A DNA stretch of 64,000 bases from positions 168,723 to 232,722 of the forward strand of contig BDSI01000065.1 in the NCBI GenBank assembly GCA_003117195.1, read 5' to 3'. Shown in pieces: positions 50,785 through 63,759 of the stretch. How positions within the stretch are numbered: the first letter of the stretch is position 1; every line of letters starts with the position of its first letter. The notes under the pieces are model-generated. The model was given only the letters and a program-made list of their open reading frames with translations. It did not search any database and had not been told where the DNA came from. The stretch is from Eudorina sp. 2006-703-Eu-15 (Eukaryota; Chlorophyta; Chlorophyceae; Chlamydomonadales; Volvocaceae). The position numbers and the translations under genes were made by a program.

Positions 50785-53180
50785 CTACCCCCTATCCATC
50801 AGAGCGCTGTCTCGCCGGACGCTGTCCCGCCGCGTCGCCGACTGTTGGTGAACAAGACTTGTCCGCCCGCCGTGGCCGTGGCCGTGAAGGCCGGCGTCCG
50901 GAGACGCGGGCTGCGAGGCAGCAGGCGCCGCCATGAGTGCTTGCGCGCGCGACAGCGCCGCCACCGCCTCCGCCATGTCGCCAATCTTATCCTCTAGGGA
51001 GGATAGCCGCCGAGCAATGCCCGCGGGGATCTCCGCCTGCGGTCCTGCAGTCTGCGGCAGTCAAGACGGCGGTCATCAGGGGTGGGTGGCCAAGAGATAC
51101 GCGTCAAGTGGGGCGGCGACGCGAGTCAGACATTTCGGCGGGCCTGTCTGTTGGCCTGGCGTTCCCTGCCCGGCAGCAGGCCATCCCCAAAAAGACCCGG
51201 GCCGAGGACTGCAAGCGGACAGACACCTCGTCACCGTCCGTCTGTCCATCCGTCCGTCGTGATACCGGTTTGGCGAACTTGACTGAGCAGTGCAGTCGCG
51301 TCTGATGTGACAATTACCACCGTAGGCCCGTGCATCCCCAGCCCTCGGCTTCTCGCTGTTCGTCTATCACATTTTGTGGGCTTGTGATTCACAGACCCAC
51401 CCACCTCGTGAGTACTACGGTTCTCGGACAGCGGTGTGCCCTGTAAAGCCGCGGTAGGGGACGGGGCTGAGCTGAAGCTGTGTGCGCGTCATCAACGGTA
51501 AGCTTCCATATTCCTAGCTTACCTGTTGCGCAGCACGCCGCCGTGTGCCCCGGAAAGCCTCAAGAGGCACCGGGTGCCGTTTTTTTTATCATTACGTTAA
51601 CAGTGGCCCCCCCGGGTAATAATGGGTGACAGTCCGTTTGTGATTTGCCGGGAGGATAAGGGCGAGCGGGGGGAACCGACACGCCCACTCGTGTCCGCAA
51701 CAGGCGCTTCGACGTTCTGACACATGTTGCTGAGCCAGCGGACGGCCGCGCACATATCCCCAGGCCAGCCGATGTCCTCAAACGTATCGCCAGGCCGGCT
51801 TTTTGACAGTCTTAGGTACACACATTCATATCGTGCGACTACCTTCTGGTTGTGTCTACTGAGAGAATCAATGACGTTTCTGGTTGGTTTACACATACGC
51901 ACCTCCTGCTGTATATTCGTCATCAGGGATAGCAGCGATTTGTTGCGCTCCGCGCCCCCCAGCAGCAGGCCCAGGTTCTCGGCCATAGCGGCCACCTGCT
52001 GCCGGAGAGTCTCAAGGAGGCCCTGCTGCTCCTCCACGGCCCGCAGCAGCTCGTGCTCGTTCGTCTTCATGCAGGAGATGCGCAGCTCCAACGCGCCAAC
52101 CTGAGCTTGCAGGTCACGATACGCGGAAAGCGCTTGACCGTAGTGCTCGTCCTGAGGGACAGGTCGATGAGAGGCGGGGGTTGGGCTGCGGTAAATGGGC
52201 AAGGAGGTCAAGTTGACGGACGGGTTTGTAGCTGGAACTTGGCGGGTAAGGCGACACAGGCAGAAACCTCGGCGTTCCAGAATTATGCCCTCTCCATGGG
52301 ATTTACATGTCATGCAATGGTTTCGGCATTTAAGGAACAAGCCTTGTAAGTTGCTGGTTTTGCAGGTCCAGCATCCTTTGAAAATGGGTAAGAACAGCTG
52401 ACGGTTTATAACAGCCTGAGAAAAAACCTACCAGTTCTTCGTAATCTTGACCGGAAACATAACCTTTTTTCAAGGAGCGCGGCGTGCGCAAACTAGCTCT
52501 TGCCGACGCCTTCGCTTCAAATTGCCTCTCTTGCGCCTCACGTCGTGGGGCCTCCGTAAATTCGACGTCATACTCCGTGTCCCAAGCTTTTGTTCCCTAG
52601 TTAGTGCCGATTGGTAAAACATGTTGTCACCGAGAGGTGAACCGCACAATAAGCTCGCAACACGCCTAATGCCTCTTGCCGCACCACATTAGGATCACCC
52701 AATACAAGTGTGCTTGATGCGCTCCTTGTCTTGTAACCAGTCTTCCGTGGCATTGCCGCTTTTCACTATTGTCTCGGTACTATTGAAGTAATGGACCCAC
52801 GTATAGATTATGATAAAGCATGCCTCCTTGGTGCGAGTAATGCAAGTCAGGTCTGGCCGATAGGCGATAGCGACGTTGCGATACTAGCAACGCTGAAAAA
52901 CCACCAACCGACGCGGTTATACAGCAACGAGCCCAGAACCTAGAGCTTACGCAGGCCATGGTTTATTATTATAACAAACATTGAAAGCTTTTAAGCTCTT
53001 GATTAATCGCTGAGTAGTTACAAGCCGTGCCAAAAACTCGACAGTAGGCCAGAGCGTCTTGAAGGACAGGACCCCTGTCAAGCTGCCACAGGACACGTTT
53101 AAATACGCCAAAGCCTCAGGCGGCAACCCCGCACGCAAATCCATCAATCCCAACCTACCCAAGTTAGCGCCCACCCGCAT
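50785..53180 (-). CDS. Coiled-coil protein of unknown function
   Basis: Four exons (minus): 53022-53180, 52432-52596, 51903-52151, 50785-51051, all joined in phase 0, giving 279 residues. I do not recognise the family. Exon 1 (LPPEALAYLNVSCGSL) is weakly leucine-rich-repeat-like. Exon 2 is charged (EAPRREAQERQFEAKASARA). Exon 3 (DLQAQVGALELRIS, ELLRAVEEQQGLLETLRQQV) and exon 4 (ARRLSSLEDKIGDMAEAVAAL) show heptad spacing typical of coiled coils. The tail is His/Gly/Ser-rich. Donors are GTAACT, GTAGGT and GTGCGT. The ATG at 53180 is the first in frame in exon 1, but a splice acceptor lies just upstream (53190), so an earlier start exon is possible. A scaffolding or cytoskeletal role would be only a guess. 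Confidence 0.55.
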
Positions 53181-56095
53181 GGGTAGGAACTGGTAGGATT
53201 ACGTTAGCGTACCACCACCATCGCGAACGTGCGTGGTCAAGGACGTTTATTTATTTCTTGTCCTGTGATAAGTGTAATGCCTTGAGGGTGACCATGCTTC
53301 ACAGCATTCAGCTCAGATGCACGTATTGCTGCAACCTGCTGCAACGCGGGACGGCGGAAGTTGGGTGACACTGTTCCTGGCTGGCCCCACGCTGAATGCC
53401 TGCGTCCGCCGTCTATGGCCCTCCCCGGTCCTTCCAAATCGTACCGACGAACCGCGCACTTTGCGCAGAGCTGGTGACTTCTATTGCAGCAACCATGTGG
53501 TGTTTGCAACCACTGTCACCGATGACCCGCAGGGTCCTCGGGACCATCATTATAACAACCACGGCATTATATTTGAATGAATGAACAAGCGTTACAGCGG
53601 ACCCCGAAAAGGGATCAACGGCGAAATATACGGTGTATTATGTTTGGTTTGCCAGGTTTTCAGGTCAGGTCGGGTCAAGTCGGGCGCTTGTGCCCAGGCT
53701 TGCGTCGGGACGCGTCCCCGTAGGTGGGCTAGGGTTTATTACGGCAAGATCACGGCATGCATACGGCTGTTGTGTCCGGCTGGTACCCCGTCACAAAGCT
53801 TCCTGGCACCATCCAGTGCTGCTGCCGAGCACTCCTACCTCCGCCCTCAAACAGCCGACAGAAGTTGCCCGTGACACTGCCCTGCCGGACTGTTCTGCAC
53901 TTGCATACATTACACAAAGCCGGGGCCAACCTGTCGGTCATTCGTGATAGTACGTACGTCACCATTAGTAAGCCACGAAGTGAACAGGTTGCACGCATAT
54001 AAGATATAAGCCCCCAACAGAGAGATCGGGTTCGCTTGGCAAAAATGTGCCCCTCGAGTTGCCTGTCTTGCAGCCGGTCTATATATATAAGCAACACTTA
54101 TTCTGGTTTCTATGCAGTCGTCGTCAATACCTCCAGCCGCCGACGATATGATGAAGTCCACGCAACAGACTCCTGCGAAACGTTCACCCAATATGTTCAG
54201 TGTCCGCAAAAGCAACATAATAGGCCGTAGCCGAAGCCGCGTTACGCGCCGTTGTAATTATAAGTCTTGAACTAAACAAGGAACGACCAATTCGACCAAC
54301 CAATTAACCAACCCCAGCACTGACCTCGTCCGCTCACAGCCTCCCTCAGCCCTAGAGACCTCAACGGCTCCACCCGTCCCAATCCTTAACCCCCGTCCCA
54401 GCCACCATCACGCCCGCATACCGCGCCCGCAGCTCCAACCACTGGAAGCTACAGCAGAGAACAGCAACCGTCATACGCTATGACATCACGTGCGTTCCTG
54501 TCCGTGTCCGGCGTGGATCACGAAATAAGCGACGCCGATGCCAACGGCGGTGTCGGAGCAGCCCCTTGAGGAAGCTCGCCGCAGCCGGCGCACCGGTACG
54601 GCACTCGGCACGTGCAACGCCGCGGTGACCGCCGTTCCATGCACAGGTCACGAACCACACATGTTACATGCACACACACTGACAGACACACACGGACACG
54701 CGAATACAGCGAATCTGCAAAATTTACCAGCACACCCACACACACAGCAGACAGCGCCGGTGTGTGCTGCTGTGCGATGTTGTAACGGTGTACGATGTAC
54801 GGTGTACGGAACCCACGAGGACGAGACAGCACACCGCAGGGCAGTAGTCTGCGCGGCACGCCACACCACGCCACATATGCGTGAAAGACGGAAGAAGTGA
54901 AAAACTGCATATACCCAACAGTGGGCAACAATGTGTGAAACGAGCACACACACACGTACACAAATACTTACTTCCGTACACACAGCTCGGCGAAACCCCG
55001 ACACCCCACAGATGAACATGCCCATTAACAACACAGCATGTACGATGTATGGCAACCCACAACGGCCAACTACCAACGACCTGTCCAAGCGCTAACAATG
55101 ATGCGGTGCGGTGCGGGGCTGATCAATGAAGCAGATGTGAAAGCGCAGCGGCGGTGCATCACATCGTATAAGAGAAGAGGTCCAAGAACGTCCTCTCCCT
55201 GGAATGAAGGGACAGTACGACAGACAAGGACGTGAACACGCGTTCCTCTCAGCCTCCCTCGCTTTCACGCGCCGCCGCGCAAGCCGTCTAGCCGGCAGAG
55301 CCCTCCCGTTGCGAATCGGTGCACGCCCATTCCTGCGGCTGCTATTGCTACTGCCACTGCCGGTACCTCTGCTACGGCTGCTACCGCCAGTGCTGCAGCT
55401 GCGGCTGCTGCTGCTTCCAGGCTAACAGAACAGCTCCTGACACTCACTCTCAGACACGTATCCGGCCGAAGTGCACCGGCAGGCCGCACAACACCAACAC
55501 ACCACCCCGCGGCGTCAGAGCTCAGGCGCATACCTCCACAACACCCCAGCTACCTAAGCCCTAGGGGCATACCCCCGCTCGCACCCTCCACAACGGCCCA
55601 CGCAACGGCCTGCCCCCGCCCCGCCCCGCTCAGCCGTCCTCTAGGCGTCCATCCTCACCGTCAAATAAACTGAGCGCGCTGCAGCTGCTGCTCCCCTGGT
55701 GCTGTTCATCGCGGAGATGCCGCTCGCGACGGCCGCGACCCATATCGCGCGCGCGCGAACTAGCTCTTGGTTGCTGCTCCTGCTGCTGCGGCAGGTGCTC
55801 ACCCGCCAGTGAACGTTCAAGAGCGCCGGTCTGGTGCCTGGCGCCCACTGCCTAGGGCCCCCGCATTCATTCACCTGCTGTGCCACCACATCATTCACCC
55901 AACTCCTGTGCTCCAGACCATCAGCTGCCACCCGGATCCATACCAAATCATATCCACCCGCCCATCCACCCGCCCATCCACCCGCCCATCCGTCCACCCA
56001 TTCATGGAGCATCCATTACCCATCCAAACCATCCCTTCTCCCAGTCATCCGCCTCTCAACACATTCATAAGGTCATGGGTGGTGCCGGGTTGGGT
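53181..56095. other. Region without a confident gene; repeats and microsatellites
   Basis: Lies between the start of the coiled-coil gene and the stop of the caspase-like gene. It holds the CACCGATGACCCGC motif (53518-53538), an (AATG)n motif copy (53574-53625), CA-rich stretches (54.65-54.97 kb) and a CCCATCCACCCG repeat (about 55959-55995). No frame is convincing. Confidence 0.5.
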
Positions 56096-59000
56096 CTAGC
56101 CGCGCGAGGCTTGCCGGCCCATAGACACGTCCCCGCTGTTCAGTGACAGCAGCATGTCAGCCTGGAAGGTCGCCGCGTCACTCGAGCCCGCCGGGGCCAG
56201 CCAGCCGTCCGCCACCGACTGCGAATCTTCCTCCGCCCCAACGCCGCCGCCGCCGCCGCCGCCGCTGCCGCCCTGCAGCCGCTGCGCCTCCGCGTCCGGC
56301 GTCACCTCCCGCTGCCCTTGCCCTTGCCGTCCCTGGAGCTCCACCGACGGGTCTGATGGCCCGACCTGCGGCTGCAGCTGCGGCTGGGGCGGCTGCGGTC
56401 CGGGGCCGTGATTCGGCTCGTGATGTGGGTCGCAGGGGCTCGGCTCCCGGGGCTCCTCGCCCTGCCCCCCGCGCAGCTGCCGCAGCAGATTGAACCGCTC
56501 CTGGTCATCCCCGAACACGAAGGACGACGACTCCGAGCCCGCCATTTCGAACCGCCCCGGCCGCCGCTGCCACATCGGTGGCATGCCGGCGCCGATGGAG
56601 TCGAGGTCCATAGAGTCCGCAATCGCCACGTTCTGCCTCAGCAGGTTCCAGAGCGCGCTTCCGGAGACGCCGCTCGGCAGGTTCGAGCCCCGCCCCGGGG
56701 TCGCGATGCGAGCCGGGTCGGTTCCTTCCGAGGCCTCCGTCAGGAGCGACGGCGCCGGCGACTCGGCCGGCTGCGGCCAATCCATGGACGTCGGCGCCAT
56801 CGGCGGCCGACCGCCCGCCGCCGCCGCGGACGCCGCGCACCCAACACCGAACGCCGACGCCGCCGCCGCCACCGCCACCGCGCCCGTCGAATGCTTCCAC
56901 TGGCGCTGCCCAGCCGCGGTCCCCGTCGATCGTCCCTGCTCGTCTTTCCCCGCCGCCGCCACCGCCAACACCGCTGCTGCAGTACAAGGCGCCGAATCGC
57001 CAGTCTGGCTCCGCTGCTCGTCCTCCGTCGCCGCGTCGTACGATGCCGTCATGCTCAGCTCGTCCATCTCATTCCCGCCGCCACCGCCGCCTTCCGCCTC
57101 CGCCAGTTCCTCCATCTGCCCCGCCGACACGCGCCCGCCGCTTGTTGTACGATCCGCCATCGACATCAGAAACAGTCTGCTCACCTGTCGCCGCTGGTGC
57201 ATGGCGGACAGCCTGTCGTCCCCGCCGGCGCTGTCCACCGCCGCCATCGCCAGGAGCGCCGACGTCCTCGGCGTCGGCAGCGCCGGGCCGCCGCTGGCGG
57301 TGCTGGCGGCGGTGCCGCCGCCGCCGCCGGTGCCCCCGTGTACGGCGCTGCTCGGCGGCGGCGCGGCTCCGGCGATAACGCCGCTCGGCATGCCCAGGCC
57401 GGCAATCAAACCGCTGGAGCCCATGCGCCCACCGCCGCCGCCGCCACCGCCGAGCTCCCGGGGCAGCATCACTGAGGGCAGGCTGGCGACGGAGGCTCGC
57501 CGCTCCAGGTCTGCGTCCTCCATCATTGTGTCCATCGACTCGTCCCCCTCCAGGGGAGCCCGCCGGGCGCGCAACCGTCGGTCCGTACTGCAACAGCCGC
57601 GGGGACCGGGAATGCAACGACGCAACGGTGAAGCGACGGTCGCGGAAAAGACGTGAACATAAGCGCTGTGAGCTGCCCACAAGCCCAGCAAAACCCAGCT
57701 CAGCCTAGTCAAACCCAGAACAAACCCAATCCAGTCCGGTCAAACCCAGGTCAGCTCGGTCAAACCCAGATCAGCCCCGTCAAACCGAGATCAGTCCGGT
57801 CATTCAAATCCCGACCCGCCACTCACGCTACGACATGCAGTGCGCCGTACAGGTCGTTGGCGAAGCCGTTGGGTTGACCCGACGGGTTCGTGAACGACGA
57901 GGTGCCGCCATTTTGTCGCTCGTCCACCAGACACCGCTCCGCGTGTGTACTGCGGCGGTCCCACGTGATCGCCACGCTGTCCGACTGCGCGCTATGTTGT
58001 ACGACAAGTATCTCGTCAGCATTCGGGGCCACGACGGCGCTGATCGCGTCTTCCCTGACGTCCACCTCATCCGGGTGTACGGCAACCCCACCAACGCCGC
58101 GCGGCGGCGACGTCGACGACGACGGCGGCGGCGGCGACTGCGCCAACTTGGACACGCCATGCGAGTGCCCGCCGGCGCCGCCGACGCTGCCGCTGGCGTC
58201 AATGACGCCGCTGGAGCGGCCGTGAAGACGGCCGCCGCCGCTGGCGAAGGCGCCATTGAGGTCGCCGTACCCAGAGGCCGACGGCGACGCCACGGCGGAG
58301 GCGGCGATACCGACCACCTGGGACGGTAGCTGCGGCAGGGTGCTCCCGCTGGCATCTGTGTCCTGGCCCATCTTGTACAGGGACTCGTCTGCGGGTCCCA
58401 GAGGCGACCGAAGGTCCCCTGCCGCCACCAGGAGGCGGGGGGAGGCAGGGGCGAGGAGGCAGGAGGCAGGAGGGACGGGCATGTGATGATCCCCGAGAGA
58501 GTTCAATCAATTACATGGACCGATAGGGAATGGAAGAACTGCGACTCCATTCTTTCCAAAGACAGTGCCGCGGCTTTCCGGATTGTGATACTGTGCAGGA
58601 TGTCGCGATCAACTGCCCCACGTCTGCGTCGAGTGCCCAATTCTGATCCCCGGCCTGTTGTCCAAAACCTCCTGCGTTGCGCTGAAAAGCCGACGGGGAG
58701 CCCACGATTGGAATTCGGGGTCCCCGCCAGCGCGATAATCACGGATGGCGCGCCCCACACACGAATCATCATGCGTTCATGCCCCCCTCTGGCGGTGGCC
58801 GTTCCACGTAACCCGATCGGATTTTTCATGGCAGCAGCGCCGCGTCAATATGTCTACGAACTTCCCGTACTCCGCTTGGCGGCGGCGCCTCTTACCGTGG
58901 ACCCGCCACTCGGCCTGCGGCGTGCTGAGCCGCACGCGCTGAATGGAGGGTGCTGTGGGGGAGCCAACGATGGGCTGGTTGCCCGTCGCGCCCGCGCCGT

Positions 59001-62000
59001 CTGTCGTACAGTTGTCGTAGTACAGTGACGAGAACCGCCGACGGGCAGAGTCCTGCATGGATACCGCCCGCACCGCGAGTGTGGCCTGCGGGTGGAGGGA
59101 ACATGTGGAACAAGCGAGAGACTCTTGGTTCACCGGCGGGCGGGCGGGAGTGGAGATATAGTCCGATTGGGAAGCGAATGACCCATGGGTCATGGAAAGC
59201 GGGACGGCGCGGCATACCGCGCACGACGAGACGCCCGTAATTGACGGAACCGCCAGCACCATCTCAGCGACGTTTTGGCCCTTGTGCACGGCAGCGGTAC
59301 GGAGGTACAAGAGTACGACACTACGCGACACATTGCCTTGCCGCGGAGGGTGCTACTGACCGCTAAGGAACGATGATCTCCATGCTCCCCCGCGCCGCCC
59401 TCGCCCCGGCCGCCTCCAGCAACGACGCCGTTGGCTGTCCGAGGGGAGCCCCATGGGTCACTTGACGGCGACGTCACTTCGTCTGCGCCCCGTGACGCCC
59501 TTCCAAAGGACTTGGAGCTGTCGATGGCAGCCAGGGGGCCTGTGTTGGCCCGCCACGCCCGTTGGTGTACGGCAAGCGGCGACAGAGGATCCAAGCTTTC
59601 ACGGTTACGGCCCGCGGCTTCGCCGCCAGGCCTTCCCGGCGTCGCCGACGCGGCATTTCCGTCTCCGCTGCCGGGGCCTTGTGAGTGAACCTGTACGACA
59701 TGGGGAGCACGGCGGATAACCACCGAGTCGAATTCATCTTCGCACAAGACATCTAAAGAGATGATTGCCCAAGATCTCCCTTCAAAACTTCCTTCGCCCT
59801 CCTCCATTCACCTGCGCCTTCCTCTGCCCAGCGCTTCCCCTCATTGCTGCTGTTGGGCGGTAAAATTGTGGGCACAACAGACCGTCCAGGTCCGTTCCGG
59901 CGGCCCTCGTCCCACGTCACGCCCCCGACCCAGGCGAATCACCGAATGCTGCGGCATGGTCGTACATTTGTACGTCCGTACCTGTGTGTTGAAGAACCTC
60001 AGCGCAATGCCGTAGTCGACCAAGTTGTCGTTCAGCCAGGTCGCGTAATAGCTGGGCAGCATGCCGGGGAGCCACTGCTCGCCGCGCTGGCCGCTTGATG
60101 ACACGTTGGCATACGTTGAGGCAGCCGCGGCAGCTGCATCCGCCCCCTCCTGCTGCTGTTGCTGCTGCTGCTGATTGCTGGCACTGGCGGTGTTCCTCCG
60201 CGGATCCGCGCGCCTCCACTTGTTGTTGGTCAGGTAAAACTGTGTAAAGATGCCTGGCCGTACATACGGCCGTACATACGGCCGTACATACGCCCATCGG
60301 AGGCAACAGGGGATACGGGACGCCAGCAGCCGCGCAATCGGATGTTCGAGTTTCAGAAGGACATGAAACTCAGGTTTAGCGTTGAAAAATATGAACAAAA
60401 ACTGCATGCGCATGCATTATATATGCACATGTTTTCCTTACGCGCGCAATAAATGGCACGGCTTGCCCCGATGAGGTACATGCAGCCGGTCCCTGCTGGA
60501 ATGCCACACCCGCAGCGGCTGGGCACGTGCGCATTGCGCTCGGGCCTGGGATGATCTCAGGCAAAGAAAGATCTCAGACCAAGGAAGATCTCCAGCGCGA
60601 TGCGCCCGTCGAGGACGAGATCAACACAGGACCTTTGGCCTCGCCGGAACATCTACCCGTCCCTTGGCCCGCAGCGGCGCAACATCGCCCTGCCCCTTCC
60701 CCCGAGTCGGACTCACCCGGCTGGTACGTCAGCTGCATCGCCTGAGTTGCCGGCAGGCTGCAGTCGCTGGCCTGGGGGGGACCGGAGACGGTCAGAGGCC
60801 ACCGGGGGATCAGGGCGGCCGCAGCAGCATGCACGTCAACAACACGCGCTTGCAGTACAAGGAGCCAGTTTGGGGTGCCGTACACCCGCGGGCGGGTGAC
60901 TTGGCGTGCATGCACATAAATCAAATCCTTGGTGCCGGCGGGCCCGGCCCCACAGCCCCTGAGAAATGACACGGCTGCCACTTCACCCGCAAACCAGTCG
61001 AACCCGCCGCGCTGCTCCCGGTTCATGGCGTGTTCGAGCCGCCCTCTAGAGTTACCGCTGTGTCCGTACCGCCGCGTCTCCGCCCATGACCGCCACGGGA
61101 CCTCCACACTCCACCAGTGCCGTACCCCGGGACTTGCGGACCTTACGTACGACACCCGGTCTGTAACCCGAGCCTGGCTAACGCGACAAATACCAGCTGC
61201 CGGCCCCCAAGTACACAGCCTCTGACGGACTGCTTCCAACCGCCGCCGCTGGGACCCAGAAGGGCCAGAACAGCGGCGCATGGGCACGGCCTCTGGACAT
61301 GGGCCCTGAAGCCCCTTCAAGAGCACAACGCAGCCGCCGCTGGGGGCCCAGCGGCGGCTCGGATGCCCCCCTGCCCCCCCGCCGCCGCTGGCCCCCGCCA
61401 GTCGCGCTGCTGCCCGATGCCGCCAGGGTACCCCTGCCCTGCTAGTTGAGCCATTCAGCCGCCTCACTGCATCCTCTCGAAGGAAGCGGCGTTGGCAGGA
61501 GCACAGCACGATCCTGCCCGCCAGTCCACCCTAATCCCCTCGCTGCGCGCTCCCGGTCGTCCTGCCCTGACCCGCTCCCCTCGCAGCGCCCCATCCCGTC
61601 CGCTGTCCCATCCGGCCCGACCAGTCCTTTGCAAACCCAGCCCGACCACGCCCGACCCAACCGCCAGCCACCACCCGACCGAGGCCCTCACACGGCCATC
61701 ACCACCCACCTGTTTATTCTTTTTCAATTTAACCACCCTACCTGCTTATTTCTTTTTCAATTTAACCACTCACCTGTACACCCAGGCTCAGCTCCAATTG
61801 CTCCGCCTTACTGAGCATCCGCAGCGCCGAGACCCAGTAGCCGCTGTTGGCGCAATCGAGCAGCAGCACCAGCCGCTGGCTGTGTTTCCGGTAGCGCTGC
61901 CACAGCATAGAGACCTCTCTGAAGCTGAGCACAGTCGTGCCGGCGCCTCCGACGCCGCCGTTGCCGGCGGAGCCGGCGTGGAGGGCGCCGCCGCCGCCGC

Positions 62001-63759
62001 CGCTGCCGCCGCTGCCAGCGGGGATCTGCGCGCAGAGACGGGCGGTACGGAAGGCATCACATCATGGCGGAGATGTCATGGCCTGAATCGAACCCGCCAC
62101 GAGAACGGCCGGCAGCCATGAACACAGAGTAGGATAGCCCACGAGTTTCCATGCAGCATGATGTCTTATTAAGACATAGATTCATTTCAAGGGACCGATG
62201 CCCCACACCTCGTCGAGTGAATAACAAGGTGCACTTCTCGCCCAGGCCCACTGCGCGCGACATATTATCGTACAGGCCCCGCCGTACGGCACAGCAAAAA
62301 ACGTTAACCGTACCTGACTGGCCAGGCGCCAGTTGCCGCGCTCATCGCTGGGTCCGCAGTACGACACGAAGATCACGGGCGCGGTGGAGTGTTTGAACAA
62401 CTTGGTCAGCTTCGCGAGCACCTTATCGCGAGGTACGAGCCCTGCGCGTGTGGGCAGCGGCGTGTTAAGTCAAGTAGGTAGTAAGTCAAGTAGGGAAACC
62501 GGGGCAAAGATGGCTCAGCCGCCCGACACTCGACCTGGCTGTCCCTGTCCCTGTACCTCTCAAAGTGCAGAGGTGCAGCGCCGCTCGCGGCCCACAGGTC
62601 GGTGTGGCCCACGTGTGGTACGGCAGCGGCCCCATTCGGATCAATCGGATGGCCGCGACACACCTGTCCCACCCACACACCCGCATCCACACACCCACAC
62701 CCCCACCTAGACACGGGTGGTTTGGTGGCATACGGGCGTCTTCCGGGCTTATCTATGCCCGTTGCATGTCACGCGCTCCTGCTCTGCCTGTCTACGAACA
62801 TGACACCATGAACATGCGCACGTGCGCACACGCACCATCCTCGGCAGGCGGGACAAACGAGGCTTCCGGGTACCCGCCCAGGTTCTTTAGGAACGAGGCG
62901 AGCTGCTGCTGGGCTTCAACCTCGGTTCCATCCTGAGACGCTGCGGCGGCTGTGGATCCGCCGCCCCAGTGCTGCGAACGAGGGATGGAAAGAGGGATGG
63001 ACAGAGGGATGGAAGGAGGGACGGAGGGCAAGGACACACACCCAGCCGGTCCGGGCAGCCAATGGCGCGCGGCGCGCCGAGTGTGCCTCAACATTGCACC
63101 CCGGCCCCAACATCCCCAAGGGCCGCGGCCCTTGGGTGCAAAGCAGCTCTGTAAATTGGCATGAGGGCGCGGTTTTCTGTTTGCGGAGCGCCGTTCGGTC
63201 GTGTGAGCGGTCACGCACCTGGAGTAGGTGTCGGAAACCTCTGAACGATGTTTGTGAGCCAATCAGGCTGTTTTTCGTGTATGTCTGGTTGGCCTGGCTA
63301 GTGCTGGGAGAACCTTCGTCGCCAGGGGCGTCGTGTGCTGCAATGTCACCAGGAAATATAGAAGATAAGCTAAACATTCAAGTCGTATTGTTTCTGAGAT
63401 AAACAGCTTCGCGGCACCGAAACACGTCGCCGCACCCCGGTCGCCAGCTCACCAAGAAGCGCCTGCAGCTGGTGGGCATCTTTCCCCTCTATAGTAGAGA
63501 TTAAGAGGCTGTAATCGCCAATGCAAAGCGCGACGAACTTGTTCGACGCCTGTAGACGGACGCGAAGTGTCAGAAAATCCTGGAGTGGATAAGAAATATG
63601 AATACGTACAGCTTGCCTTGTTTTTTCCCTGTCCGAAAATTCTCTTGAAAAGGGGCATGTTTCCAGGACTGAGCCAGGGCCTAAAGCGGAATGTGCAACA
63701 TCGTATTCTAATATTATTTTTGGAATGCGTCTGTCATCAAGGTTTTGCGGAAGGATCAT
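56096..63759 (-). CDS. Caspase-like-fold protein, probably catalytically inactive, with long low-complexity tail
   Basis: Fifteen exons (minus): 63453-63759, 62836-62949, 62314-62441, 61774-62025, 61147-61248, 60973-61011, 60717-60771, 60580-60639, 60442-60518, 60288-60401, 59982-60239, 59218-59352, 58896-59052, 57827-58418, 56096-57587; phases agree, giving 1293 residues and TAG at 56096-56098. Caspase-fold (peptidase C14-like) hints: a first-strand segment FVALCIGDYSLL, a histidine-loop equivalent VIFVSYCGPSDERGNW (C169 where His is expected) and a cysteine-loop equivalent LVLLLDCANSGYW (A242 where Cys is expected). A middle region has FFNAKPEFHVLLKLEHPIA, FYLTNNKWRRADP and LPSYYATWLNDNLVDYGI, which I recall from volvocine proteins of this type. 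A poly-Gln run lies in exon 11. The last ~690 residues are Ser/Gly/Ala/Pro-rich with acidic patches. Exons 5-10 are short and rest on splice sites and phase more than on homology. The ATG at 63759 is close to the window edge, so more 5' exons may exist. Confidence 0.65.
60150..60180 (-). repeat. Coding CAG/poly-Gln run
   Basis: Eight consecutive Gln codons, mostly CAG, within exon 59982-60239 of the caspase-like gene. The run is likely length-variable between strains. Confidence 0.85.
60256..60291 (-). repeat. Three tandem 12-bp units forming repeated splice donors
   Basis: On the minus strand GTACGGCCGTAT is repeated right after the exon ending at 60288, so the same TAT|GTACGG donor occurs three times, 12 bp apart and in frame. 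Confidence 0.85.

Noticed and set aside
59353..59807. Minus frame 59190-59807 as an extra exon of the caspase-like gene
   Set aside because: Its frame differs from the exon at 59218-59352 and no acceptor/donor pair kept phase, while the chain is complete without it.
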